40,523 nucleotides of DNA from Thermodesulfobacteriota bacterium. Its GTDB lineage: Bacteria > Desulfobacterota > WTBG01 > CAIYCZ01 > CAIRTM01. Below the pieces are notes generated by a model that saw nothing but the letters and a program-made list of their open reading frames with translations, did no database searches and was not told the origin of the DNA. Made by a program: the position numbers and the translations under genes. The stretch is from NCBI GenBank assembly GCA_028278025.1, contig JANQFE010000133.1:1-40523 (forward strand), read 5' to 3'. Below are positions 16,962 through 24,125 of the stretch, piece after piece. Position 1 is the first letter of the stretch; each line of letters starts with the position of its first letter.

Positions 16962-17657
16962 TTATTGAATAGAAGGTGCTATTTCCTGCCATTCTCCATT
17001 AGTTAACTTTTCAACCCTTCCGGTATATTTATGATGCCTGACAGTCCCTTGTGAGTTGTACACATACGTATCCTGCGTTTGGGGTAGGAACGTAACCGGA
17101 TTCACGGTCATGTAATCATTAAGAAATTCTCCTACGAGCTTACGGGTTATTCTGTCTGTATTTTCTTGCAGTTTCTCTCTGTTAATAATTGCAAGGTGTT
17201 TGCCGGTCCAGGTCGTTACCAGCCATGGAACTTTTTTATTGGTGTGCAGATAAACGGGCCGGAGCAGAGCAAGTTCGACATGAAGCGCAAAAAACGGTAT
17301 CTGGTGCAGTTCGTTTAAATTATAGCTGACAAACAAATTTCCTTTCATGCTGCTTCCAGATATCTTCCGCACCATCTTTGGTAAAACTCTAATGCCGATT
17401 TCCTGAAGCTTATGCATGACTTCTGTTTTAATCTTCTCCTCGGTAACACCAAAATTCTTCAGGGGCTGATCAATATTGATCTGCACATATATACTTTCAA
17501 TCCCTTCCAAGGTTTCTTTCTGGGCGGCAAATTTAATTGCCTGGACAGAAGGGATAGTAAAAATAAATAGTACTGGTATTACTCCGATCAGCAAAAAAAA
17601 ATGTTTTAAGACAACAACCATCCCGATGCTCCGGTATGATTTAAGTACGCTTTTCAC
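16962..17657 (-). CDS. Exported protein of unknown function
   Basis: A 231-aa protein with a long N-terminal basic region and a hydrophobic signal segment (about residues 13-40, ending VQA). The mature part begins ETLEGIESIYVQINIDQPL and contains LQEIGIRVLPK, a long beta-rich middle, and LVGEFLNDYMTVNP near the end. This layout recalls a widespread uncharacterised periplasmic family in deltaproteobacteria that I cannot name. No catalytic residues stand out. It is the first gene of a leftward pair driven by a PHO-like promoter. Confidence 0.65.
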   Translation of the reverse strand: MKSVLKSYRSIGMVVVLKHFFLLIGVIPVLFIFTIPSVQAIKFAAQKETLEGIESIYVQINIDQPLKNFGVTEEKIKTEVMHKLQEIGIRVLPKMVRKISGSSMKGNLFVSYNLNELHQIPFFALHVELALLRPVYLHTNKKVPWLVTTWTGKHLAIINREKLQENTDRITRKLVGEFLNDYMTVNPVTFLPQTQDTYVYNSQGTVRHHKYTGRVEKLTNGEWQEIAPSIQ

Positions 17658-17677
17658 AAGGACAGTCTTTAATCTTT

Positions 17678-17720
17678 TTTTTAAAAAAACCGTGTTAATT
17701 TTTTATTAACGGATGATTAA
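17678..17720 (-). promoter_or_regulatory. PHO-box-like repeats with -10, for the leftward exported-protein pair
   Basis: On the minus strand TTAAT (17716-17720), TTAAT (17705-17709) and TTAAC (17694-17698) lie 11 bp apart. TAAAAA (17678-17683) follows after 10 nt. Transcription would start close to the start codon at 17657. Confidence 0.6.
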
Positions 17721-17788
17721 GATTCGGTAAGCTATGGGTTGGCAAGCTATCACCTGGGCTGACTGTATTAGCTGGATAATTAAAAAAA

Positions 17789-17826
17789 GATCCTCAAAGG
17801 ATATGATCCTTGAGGCTCTTTTTTTC
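17789..17826. terminator. Bidirectional terminator-like hairpin
   Basis: CCTCAAAGGAT (17792-17802) pairs with ATCCTTGAGG (17806-17815) with one bulged A. An A run precedes it and T7 follows, so it could stop transcripts in either direction, including any leftward read-through from the small gene at 18192-18371. Confidence 0.75.
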
Positions 17827-17954
17827 TCCGCGCATGCCGAACATCACTAGGCAATAATTAAAAATTATTTTATCGTGCCCAAACACAGTGGAATGTCGAA
17901 CATCGCAGATCGAGAGTTCATGTATGGTATGTAATAGATTCTATTCTGGATAAA

Positions 17955-17997
17955 TTAATGGTGTATATACTTTGCGTTAATTTTGGTAAAATATTAC
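17955..17997 (+). promoter_or_regulatory. PHO-box-like repeats with -10, with no protein gene downstream
   Basis: TTAAT (17955), degenerate TATAC (17966) and TTAAT (17977) are in 11-bp phase. TATTAC (17992-17997) begins 10 nt after the last repeat. No convincing reading frame follows; a two-hairpin segment does (18036-18106). Confidence 0.45.
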
Positions 17998-18003
17998 TTT
18001 TTA

Positions 18004-18106
18004 GCAGCTATGCAATTCATGGTGTGTATAAAAAATGCCGTCCAATGGGGCTGTTGGACGGCACATATGTAGAAATACCCGTAAAGCTGAGGAGGCGGGT
18101 ATTTTA
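18004..18106 (+). ncRNA. Candidate small RNA of about 100 nt with two hairpins
   Basis: From the expected start near 18004 the transcript would contain a perfect 10-bp hairpin, TGCCGTCCAA (18036-18045) with TTGGACGGCA (18054-18063). A second hairpin, AAATACCCG (18073-18081) with CGGGTATTT (18096-18104), is followed by a short T-rich stretch as a weak terminator. The loop of the second hairpin contains GAGGAG. A 67-codon open frame spans the region, but the perfect hairpins run through it and no ribosome site is seen. Confidence 0.42.
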
Positions 18107-18191
18107 TAATGGATTTTATACAGTAATGTTAATTTCGTATTTAGGAATAATTAATAAGTAATTAAATCCGGCCCCAAAAAGGGCGGGCGCT

Positions 18192-18371
18192 CTATGGAAA
18201 ATATGGAAGAGGGTGGTCCAGGGTAGAATAGCAAGCAGGAAACTGAGGGGTGCTGATAGTATAGTTGGTACTATTGCTTGCCCAGCACAGTATAAACGGC
18301 ATTGCAAAAAAGGTTGTTAGGATAACATAGCCAATACTGCCTAAAAGAATTTTTAAAATTTTTTTCTTCAT
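18192..18371 (-). CDS. Small membrane protein, 59 aa (paralogue A)
   Basis: The ATG at 18371 has GGAGGT 6 nt upstream. The product starts MKKKILKILLGSIGYVILTT, has one or two hydrophobic segments (about residues 5-32, including FFAMPFILCWASNS) and ends with a Pro/Tyr-rich tail (LDHPLPYFP). A second copy at 21408-21587 shares the first about 35 residues almost unchanged, with most differences in the tail. That pattern supports real translation. A PHO-like promoter lies directly upstream. Function unknown; a membrane-inserted regulator or stress peptide is possible. Confidence 0.75.
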   Translation of the reverse strand: MKKKILKILLGSIGYVILTTFFAMPFILCWASNSTNYTISTPQFPACYSTLDHPLPYFP

Positions 18372-18418
18372 TTTACCTCCATGATAAAGTGGTTATTATA
18401 TTAGCTCTATTATTATTG

Positions 18419-18461
18419 AATATAAGAAACGAATGTTAACAGGCTATAAGTACCGGGTTAA
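18419..18461 (-). promoter_or_regulatory. PHO-box-like repeats with -10, for small membrane protein A
   Basis: Minus strand: TTAAC (18457-18461), CTTAT (18446-18450) and TTAAC (18435-18439) lie 11 bp apart. TATATT (18419-18424) follows after 10 nt. The whole arrangement is conserved in the duplicate at 21635-21677. Confidence 0.7.
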
Positions 18462-18524
18462 TATTTAATAATTCCTGCAAACGGTACTACTCCATAGTAA
18501 AAGCCAGCCGCTCTTTATCGAAAA

Positions 18525-18567
18525 TTAATAAAAAAAAAACATCTAATTAACTGGGCCGGGTTATCAT
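18525..18567 (+). promoter_or_regulatory. Possible PHO-box-like promoter of the sulfotransferase
   Basis: TTAAT (18525) and TTAAC (18547) are 22 bp apart with an A-rich degenerate middle. TATCAT (18562-18567) begins 10 nt after the second. One of the weaker sites of the set. Confidence 0.45.
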
Positions 18568-18616
18568 TATAAGACTATTAATAAGTCGGAAAAATCTAAA
18601 ACAGCAGGATGAAAAA

Positions 18617-19564
18617 GTGCACATTAAGACATCGAAATTGGCCCTAAAAATCAGTAAGCTTGTAAAACATTTCGGTTTGAATAAAAGACTGGCTTATCAA
18701 CTGATGATTGACGGGTTTGCACCCGGTGCACAAGAGGCAATAACAGATTTAACCTTCCGTAATCCGTTCTTAATAGTCAGCACGGGACGTACAGCAACAA
18801 AATGGCTGGCGGCTATATTAGATCAGGCTTGTGGAGCATATGTAGTTCACGAGCCGGTTCCACAGGAAGAGTATTACCATGCTCAGGCAATCAGCTATCC
18901 TGCGGCAACAAAACCGTATCTGTATGAATTTAGAATTCGGGAGATGGCCTTGAGAATCCGTGAGCACAATCCAATGGTATATGGTGAAGTTAACAGTGTT
19001 TTGCGGTTCCATATAACGGCACTACAGGAAATAATTCCCGCAATGAAAATTATTCATCTTGTGAGAGATGGGCGGGATGTTGTTAGATCTGTTTTCAATA
19101 GAAGGATAAAAGCACGAAAAACACCTTTATATGACAAGATAACACCGCCGATTCTGGATAAATTTTCATCACAATGGCATACACTCACTGCATTTGAAAA
19201 AATCTGCTGGGGCTGGAAGGCGGAAAATCAGTTTATGCGTGAGAATACCAAACTGCGTGCACGTTTTGAAGACATTACAGCTTCCTATCCTTTATTCTCG
19301 CAGCAGATTCTCAGGCCGCTGGGTTTATCTTTAAAAGAGGAGCTGTGGAGGCAAACGGTCAGGCGTCCAGTGAATGCAACTAAAAAATATGTTGTCGGTT
19401 CCTGGGATGACTGGACAGATGAACAGCAGCAGCAGTTCACATCTATTTGTGGCTCAGAAATGCAGGAATACGGGTACGAGATCCCGGCCATTCAAGCTGT
19501 CCAAGGGGTTGAGAAAGTGCCGATTGCCCATCCTGAAAGTTCTCAGATGCAGATTCAGGCATGA
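18617..19564 (+). CDS. Sulfotransferase-family protein (PAPS-dependent)
   Basis: A 315-aa soluble protein starting at GTG 18617, with AGGA about 7 nt upstream; no in-frame ATG gives a better start. The 5'-phosphosulfate loop STGRTATKWLA lies at residues 55-65 and the 3'-phosphate-binding motif LVRDGRDVVRS at 148-158, with ENQFMRENT and RFEDI further on, as in bacterial Sulfotransfer families. It would move sulfate from PAPS to a sugar, lipid or protein hydroxyl. In a phosphate-limitation context a sulfolipid or sulfated glycan is attractive, but acceptor specificity is not visible. It stands alone, convergent with the porin gene. Confidence 0.85.
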   Translation: MHIKTSKLALKISKLVKHFGLNKRLAYQLMIDGFAPGAQEAITDLTFRNPFLIVSTGRTATKWLAAILDQACGAYVVHEPVPQEEYYHAQAISYPAATKPYLYEFRIREMALRIREHNPMVYGEVNSVLRFHITALQEIIPAMKIIHLVRDGRDVVRSVFNRRIKARKTPLYDKITPPILDKFSSQWHTLTAFEKICWGWKAENQFMRENTKLRARFEDITASYPLFSQQILRPLGLSLKEELWRQTVRRPVNATKKYVVGSWDDWTDEQQQQFTSICGSEMQEYGYEIPAIQAVQGVEKVPIAHPESSQMQIQA

Positions 19565-19621
19565 TAGGGCTTTTTCCTGCGTTACCGTAAATTCACCGGG
19601 CGGTCATGATGACAATAAACA

Positions 19622-19655
19622 AAGCCTTGAGAGAAATTTTTTTCTCTCAAGGCTT
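19622..19655. terminator. Bidirectional terminator between sulfotransferase and porin
   Basis: A perfect 15-bp stem AAGCCTTGAGAGAAA (19622-19636) with its complement (19641-19655) around TTTT, extended by ACAAAG and CTTTGT flanks. It serves both convergent genes. Confidence 0.85.
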
Positions 19656-19722
19656 GCTTTGTTTGTACTGTGCATCTCCCGCAGCACTGCCTGCAAGACA
19701 TCTCCTTGAACCGGTTGTCTGG

Positions 19723-21084
19723 TTAGAAGCTTAAGTAGGCACGGGCACCCACAATCGTGACTGTTCGGGCATCAGAAACACCTGCCAGACCTTCCACAAC
19801 CTGTATATCAGGTGAGATTGCAAGGTGTTTATTAAGCTGGAGGCGGTAATAGGCCTCAAACCTGTTTTCTGCCGGTGTGGTATTAAGTCCCATAACATTA
19901 CGGCGGGGCCTAAAGGACCGCTCAGTAGCATATGTGCGCAGAAAATCCCGGTAGTCTTCACTTATTACCGCACGGCCGTAAGCAATACCAAACATGTCGT
20001 CATTCCTGCCCCACAACCCTCCTGCAAGCTGCAGTCCAATGCTCCAGGCCATTTCGATGGGGTAGATATCATCATCATCAAGGTTGCCCACGTAACCAAA
20101 ACGCCCAAACCCGCTTACGTGTTCTGAAAACTGCTGATCAATACTGCACCCCAGTCCGTAGCCTTCCTCCTCATTGCGGGAAGGATCTGGAAACCGCGTA
20201 TGGTCTCCGCTGTTTTTCCAGCCGTAGAAACGGTAATTTCCCTGCAGCTCTCCAAATTTGGGCATAAAATCTATTTCTGCAATCATCAGATTATCATCAA
20301 AAATATCTTCAAAATCATCGTTTGACTCAACAAAACCGAGGTGCAGTGCAACCATATCGCTGGGATACATGCTCAGGCGGGCACCATAGGCGTAGAGGTC
20401 TTCGGGCCACTCAATTGCTATATTATTCACAAAATTATCTGAAAGAAACTGGGTTTCTTCATCATTGGCAACCGCATTGGTATCAAACCAGCGGGTAGGG
20501 TCGATTTTACCGAACGTGAGCGCAAGCTGGCCATCGAAAAATCGGTGTTCATACCACACTTCTGCAACTTCCACATCATCATCCCCATCACTATGCCGTG
20601 CATCATAGTTCACACCGGTAAAACCGCCAATTTCGCTTCGCAACCCATCTGCCTCAGTGGCTTCAAGCATGAGAAAGGCCTTGCCATGTTCTCCAATTTT
20701 TGAACTGATCTCAATATCCACCGAATAACTGGCATCAGTATCATCACCCTCTCCGGGAAGACCCAGCACAGGAACCAGCCGATGATTATCTTCATTTTTA
20801 ATAGTCCCCTGTACCACTGTTGTTGCGTCAACATGAAATTCAAAACGCGAAAGGGCCTCTTTAATGTCTTCCAGAGCCTTGAGATCGGTATCATGATCTC
20901 CAATTATTTGTTCCTGCTTTTCTATCTTTTCATCCTGTGTGCTGAGCTTCTTCTCAAGCTGTTCTAAGCGCCTTTTCAGGGCTTTAATTTCATCCTGTAC
21001 CTCATCAGCCTGAACACTTAGGGGTAGGGTGAGAAACATGCATATTGCGACTAAAGACAATAGCCAATGTTTCTTTCTGTTCAT
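19723..21084 (-). CDS. Carbohydrate-selective porin, OprB-like, with N-terminal coiled coil
   Basis: The 453-aa outer-membrane protein begins with a signal peptide ending VQA. A coiled-coil segment follows (about residues 28-80, IKALKRRLEQLEKKLS), as in porins tethered to peptidoglycan. A long beta-rich region comes next, with RFEAYYRLQLNKHLAISPDIQ near the C-terminus, which is typical of OprB, and the chain ends in a terminal Phe (YLSF) as outer-membrane barrels do. Many Asp residues sit in predicted loops (DGDDDVE, DDDDIYP), so the pore may favour cations or sugars rather than anions. A PHO-like promoter lies upstream, with a leader of about 170 nt. Confidence 0.85.
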   Translation of the reverse strand: MNRKKHWLLSLVAICMFLTLPLSVQADEVQDEIKALKRRLEQLEKKLSTQDEKIEKQEQIIGDHDTDLKALEDIKEALSRFEFHVDATTVVQGTIKNEDNHRLVPVLGLPGEGDDTDASYSVDIEISSKIGEHGKAFLMLEATEADGLRSEIGGFTGVNYDARHSDGDDDVEVAEVWYEHRFFDGQLALTFGKIDPTRWFDTNAVANDEETQFLSDNFVNNIAIEWPEDLYAYGARLSMYPSDMVALHLGFVESNDDFEDIFDDNLMIAEIDFMPKFGELQGNYRFYGWKNSGDHTRFPDPSRNEEEGYGLGCSIDQQFSEHVSGFGRFGYVGNLDDDDIYPIEMAWSIGLQLAGGLWGRNDDMFGIAYGRAVISEDYRDFLRTYATERSFRPRRNVMGLNTTPAENRFEAYYRLQLNKHLAISPDIQVVEGLAGVSDARTVTIVGARAYLSF

Positions 21085-21263
21085 TTGTAGTCTCCTTTTG
21101 AAAATTTATCTTTATACTTTTTGACAAACAGATTACTTTTCCTGCATAGCTTCTGCAATGCTGCAGAATCATATCCGGTTCTTTTAATTGTTTCTTGTCT
21201 CACCTCCTCTCTTATAAAAGTATTTTTGTCAGTCATTTTGCTTTTTTATGATAAATTGCATAA

Positions 21264-21306
21264 TTCATAGCCGATCTTTATTAAAAAAAGATTAAGGTTT
21301 AATTAA
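21264..21306 (-). promoter_or_regulatory. PHO-box-like repeats with -10, for the porin
   Basis: Minus strand: TTAAT (21302-21306), TTAAT (21291-21295) and TTAAT (21280-21284) lie 11 bp apart. TATGAA (21264-21269) follows after 10 nt. Confidence 0.65.
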
Positions 21307-21407
21307 TAAACAGTTGTAGAGTAACGATTCGTTACGCATCTCGTTCTATTAATAATAGTTATGAGGAGATTTGAAAACTATGCAGAGTGCTCACAGAAGG
21401 CAGCATT

Positions 21408-21587
21408 CTATGGAAAAGAAGGAATAAAATAGTCCAGTGATGAATAGTAAGCAGGACATTGCGGGATGATACTGTTATAGTGCACACTATTGCTTGCCCA
21501 ACATAGTATAAACGGCATTGCAAAACAGGTTGTTAGAATAATATATCCGATACTGCCTAAAATAATTTTTAAGATTTTTTTCTTCAT
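21408..21587 (-). CDS. Small membrane protein, 59 aa (paralogue B)
   Basis: The same length and layout as the protein at 18192-18371: MKKKILKIILGSIGYIILTT, then FAMPFILCWASNS, then a diverged tail ending PSFP. GGAGGT lies 6 nt before the ATG at 21587. Conservation of length, ribosome site and hydrophobic core, with changes concentrated in the tail, argues for selection on the peptide. It has its own PHO-like promoter at 21635-21677. Function unknown. Confidence 0.75.
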   Translation of the reverse strand: MKKKILKIILGSIGYIILTTCFAMPFILCWASNSVHYNSIIPQCPAYYSSLDYFIPSFP

Positions 21588-21634
21588 TTGATACCTCCGT
21601 GATAAAGTGTTATTAAAACGCGCTATTGTATTTG

Positions 21635-21677
21635 AGTATAAGAAACGAATGTTAAAAGGTTATAATTACCAGGTTAA
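21635..21677 (-). promoter_or_regulatory. PHO-box-like repeats with -10, for small membrane protein B
   Basis: Minus strand: TTAAC (21673-21677), ATTAT (21662-21666) and TTAAC (21651-21655) are in 11-bp phase. TATACT (21635-21640) follows after 10 nt. Confidence 0.7.
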
Positions 21678-21841
21678 TATTTAATAATTCCTGTAAACGG
21701 TACCACACCATAGCGTAAGCCGGCTTTTTGCATTTTTTTTGGTTAATTTTTCAATAAGTATGGGTCCTCTCCTTGTAAGAAGAGCGCGCGTGGTTTACAA
21801 TAAAGTGTGTCAGCAACTTAAAATAAAAGAAAGGATACGAG

Positions 21842-22003
21842 ATGGGGGATAAGACACTGTGTAAACTATCAAAAAAGGACTTTCTCAAGGAGCACTTAAG
21901 CGAATATATAAAACTCGTAAAAAATGCTACAAGCGTATGTAAAAAGTGCGGGAGAGTAGCGCGAGATGCAAAAAAACTCTGCAAGCCGGAGAAATTCGGA
22001 TGA
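21842..22003 (+). CDS. Small CxxC protein, 53 aa
   Basis: A short frame starting MGDKTLCKLSKKDFLKEHLS with AAAGGA 7 nt upstream. It contains VCKKCGRVARD and ends LCKPEKFG. The CKKCGR...LCKP pattern is one I associate with small uncharacterised proteins widespread in deltaproteobacteria; three of the four Cys could hold a metal. It is Lys-rich (predicted basic), so binding to nucleic acid or a ribosome-associated role is possible but unproved. It stands alone between the duplicated small gene and the GAK operon; I found no convincing PHO-like promoter for it. Confidence 0.65.
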   Translation: MGDKTLCKLSKKDFLKEHLSEYIKLVKNATSVCKKCGRVARDAKKLCKPEKFG

Positions 22004-22343
22004 AAAAGGATCGCAACAGGCAGTTGATGTAATTTTATAGTGGCTCTTTTTCTCAAACGTTTTTTAGACCCCCGCTGGACAAAACCAGTGTGGGCGGTTG
22101 CAGGTGGGACTTTTTATTTTGTCCTCAAAAGTCCTCTTAAGAAGCAGAAGCGTATTTTATTGAAAAATATGAGGGTGACATATTCCAATACCTGTAGAGG
22201 TTGTTGCATGTCTACAGCATAGTAACCTCATATCTAAAAATAAGTTCTTATCCTATCAAGCCCTCCTGCCGGACAATGTGCCTCAAGGACTATCGGCAAT
22301 GCCCATTTTGTCATGCTGGATTGATTCACTCACTATGATTCTG
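22004..22343. other. Non-coding spacer upstream of the GAK operon
   Basis: I see no supported gene here. A 60-codon frame at 22040-22222 has no convincing ribosome site or family resemblance. Confidence 0.5.
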
Positions 22344-22408
22344 TTAACCTATTAATAACCAAAATTTAACCTAATTTTAACTTTTAGTTAACAATTAAAC
22401 GTTAAATA
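22344..22408 (+). promoter_or_regulatory. Five-repeat PHO-box-like promoter of the GAK operon
   Basis: TTAAC (22344), ATAAC (22355), TTAAC (22366), TTAAC (22377) and TTAAC (22388) are spaced exactly 11 bp. TAAATA (22403-22408) begins 10 nt after the last. It is the longest and most regular array in the window. Transcription would start near 22415, leaving about 190 nt of leader. Confidence 0.75.
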
Positions 22409-22549
22409 ATTATCCCTTTTGCAATAGTTTTTTTATCAATGTGATCAGCGTATATACACACCAACCATAATTATAGATGGTTATTATAATAAAGCTCATT
22501 CTGGCAGCACGGTAGGATGGACTGGCATCTAACGCTTCTTTTTTAACAT

Positions 22550-22595
22550 GCCGCCACCCCGTACCCTGAGGCGGGGGACATATGCGGCAAGGTAC
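22550..22595 (+). promoter_or_regulatory. Leader hairpin at the ribosome site of the GAK operon
   Basis: GCCGC (22550-22554) pairs with GCGGC (22584-22588), and CCCCG (22557-22561) with CGGGG (22572-22576). The likely Shine-Dalgarno AAGG (22589-22592) follows directly. An alternative pairing of GTACC (22561-22565) with GGTAC (22591-22595) would hide it, so a translational switch is possible. Confidence 0.35.
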
Positions 22596-22603
22596 CTTTC
22601 ACC

Positions 22604-23752
22604 ATGAGCTCTGTACAGCTTAAAGATATATCAAGAGGGGGTAACTATTCTGAAGAAATTATCGAGTGGGACCAGCATACCTACCTTACTATTATCAATA
22701 CCAAACTGACACCTGAACAAAGAGAGAGGATAATAAAACCTCAGCACATTTTTCCAAAACAAGATGCAGTCCTAGCTGTTCATTTTCATCCTGAGCATGT
22801 CCCGCTTCCGCTCATCCGGGAACGACTTAACATAATGTATCCTCATAAAACAGCTGAACTTGTTATCCCTACCCAGCATAATACGCTCATGCACTTTCAA
22901 GGTTATGCAGGGGTAGAAATAGACTGCTATTCATCCGGTTTTAATCGGAAGGTTCAATTGCTTCTCCATTTTAAAGAAACCAGGGTGGCACATGCTCATA
23001 TCCTTAAGAACATGATTGCCCATACATTCACATACCGTTCAAGGCAGCTGCATGAACTGATTGCTACCATAGTCGACCCTTCCCTTGATGACAGGTTCCA
23101 GGAAGCGGTACTGGAAACCGGTGCACATAAAGAGCTTATCCGTTTTATAAAGACTATGACAAAAAAATTTCAAATACTGCTGGAGCAGAATGAATCAATA
23201 ACACCACCGGAGGTCATAAAGAATAAACTGCTTCGGGATTACTTTGATGCCTTAAGGGTAAACTTTGATGACGGGATGATTAATCGTGCCCAGATCCTCA
23301 TAAAAAAAGCCAAGCAAATCATGAAAGACAATTTTCCTATGGAGTACTTCTATCGCGTTGAGGAAGTCATAGAAGAAGTCAGGGCACTCAATGGCTGTAT
23401 CGTTATCCCTCATCCAGAACAATTTTGGCCTATTCTGTTGGCTGACTATGATGTGGATGGTTATGAAGTCTGGAACCCGCAGTCACAGGAATACACAGAG
23501 TTTCTCATTACCGTTCTTAACCGGCACAACAAATCACGCAAAGGTCGTGAGAAGCCGATCCTGATATTCATGGGAGATGATACCCATATGGGAGAAAAAT
23601 TAAAAGATCCTGCCGGTCAGGATCCTGCCAAAGCTTCCCGGGAAATCGGTTATCAGCCTGCCTGGGACGACATGAACATCCAAAAAAGTCTTATTATGAG
23701 CAATGCCGACTGTCGAAGTGTCATAGACGAATATAAAAGTCGACTTGCCTAG
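22604..23752 (+). CDS. PHP-like metal-dependent protein of the GAK locus
   Basis: A 382-aa soluble protein. HFHPEH near residue 65, HPEQF in the C-terminal third (after NGCIVIP) and GDDTHMGE near residue 325 resemble, in order, the metal-binding His/Asp sites of PHP phosphoesterases. The first motif deviates from the canonical HxHxxxS, and a helical region of about 100 residues is inserted between. PHP proteins hydrolyse phosphoesters or serve as proofreading nucleases; here a phosphoesterase is the more likely. First gene of the GAK operon, 24 nt from the next. Family assignment is by motif spacing only. Confidence 0.62.
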   Translation: MSSVQLKDISRGGNYSEEIIEWDQHTYLTIINTKLTPEQRERIIKPQHIFPKQDAVLAVHFHPEHVPLPLIRERLNIMYPHKTAELVIPTQHNTLMHFQGYAGVEIDCYSSGFNRKVQLLLHFKETRVAHAHILKNMIAHTFTYRSRQLHELIATIVDPSLDDRFQEAVLETGAHKELIRFIKTMTKKFQILLEQNESITPPEVIKNKLLRDYFDALRVNFDDGMINRAQILIKKAKQIMKDNFPMEYFYRVEEVIEEVRALNGCIVIPHPEQFWPILLADYDVDGYEVWNPQSQEYTEFLITVLNRHNKSRKGREKPILIFMGDDTHMGEKLKDPAGQDPAKASREIGYQPAWDDMNIQKSLIMSNADCRSVIDEYKSRLA

Positions 23753-23776
23753 AAAGCTGATATGAAGGGAGATGCT

Positions 23777-24061
23777 ATGATAAACCAGACTGATGAATTT
23801 AAACATGAATCACTCCAAGACTGCCAGTCTATTGTTGAGTATTTAAATTCGCTCTGTGACGGGTTTGAACGCAAGCATCTCGTTTTGCGATCAGAAAACA
23901 ACGAAGTTATTGTGAAGCCTCATGGATTGCTTAAGTTTGAAATCAAAGCCAGGAAACGATCCGATCGGGTAAAACTTTCACTAAAAATATCCTGGAATGA
24001 CGGTATGGAAGAAGACGAAGGCAGCAACCAGCTTGTCATCCAGTCAGAATCAGAATCGTAA
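23777..24061 (+). CDS. Amphi-Trp domain protein (first copy)
   Basis: I chose the ATG at 23777 because AAGGGAG lies 5 nt before it; the ATG at 23762 lacks a site. The 94-aa product has an N-terminal helix (VEYLNSLCDGF), then KHLVLRS, EVIVKPHGLLKFEIKARKRSDRVKLSLKISW and an acidic tail. The alternating beta pattern with charged residues and the single Trp near the end are the features of the amphi-Trp domain, the A of GAK. The domain is small and its ligand is unknown. A second, longer member sits at 29046. Confidence 0.8.
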   Translation: MINQTDEFKHESLQDCQSIVEYLNSLCDGFERKHLVLRSENNEVIVKPHGLLKFEIKARKRSDRVKLSLKISWNDGMEEDEGSNQLVIQSESES

Positions 24062-24125
24062 GCAATGTATTAGAAAATATCATGAAGTAAACATGTAAGA
24101 ACTTCAGTGGTGCTTGCATAATCAT

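Larger units (their letters stand above)
18192..18500. repeat. Promoter-plus-gene duplication, copy A (partner 21408-21715)
   Basis: The small membrane protein gene, its leader with TTTATCA-GGAGG and the PHO-like promoter up to about 18500 are repeated at 21408-21715 in the same orientation. The promoter and first half of the gene are the best conserved parts. The two units flank the sulfotransferase and porin genes. Confidence 0.75.
21408..21715. repeat. Promoter-plus-gene duplication, copy B (partner 18192-18500)
   Basis: The second copy of the duplicated unit: small gene, leader and PHO-like promoter in the same orientation as copy A. Similarity extends beyond the promoter to about 21715 and then fades. 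Confidence 0.75.

Noticed and set aside
17958..18161. Frame of 67 codons between the terminator and small gene A
   Set aside because: It crosses two strong hairpins and lacks a ribosome site. I favour a small RNA here, though a peptide is not excluded.
21680..21841. PHO-like box for the small CxxC protein
   Set aside because: A TTAAT and an ATAAG are 11 bp apart near 21742, but no -10 occurs at the required distance.
22040..22222. Frame of 60 codons with some hydrophobic content, starting at a GTG
   Set aside because: No convincing ribosome site, no family resemblance, and it ends in a Cys-rich run that looks like chance.
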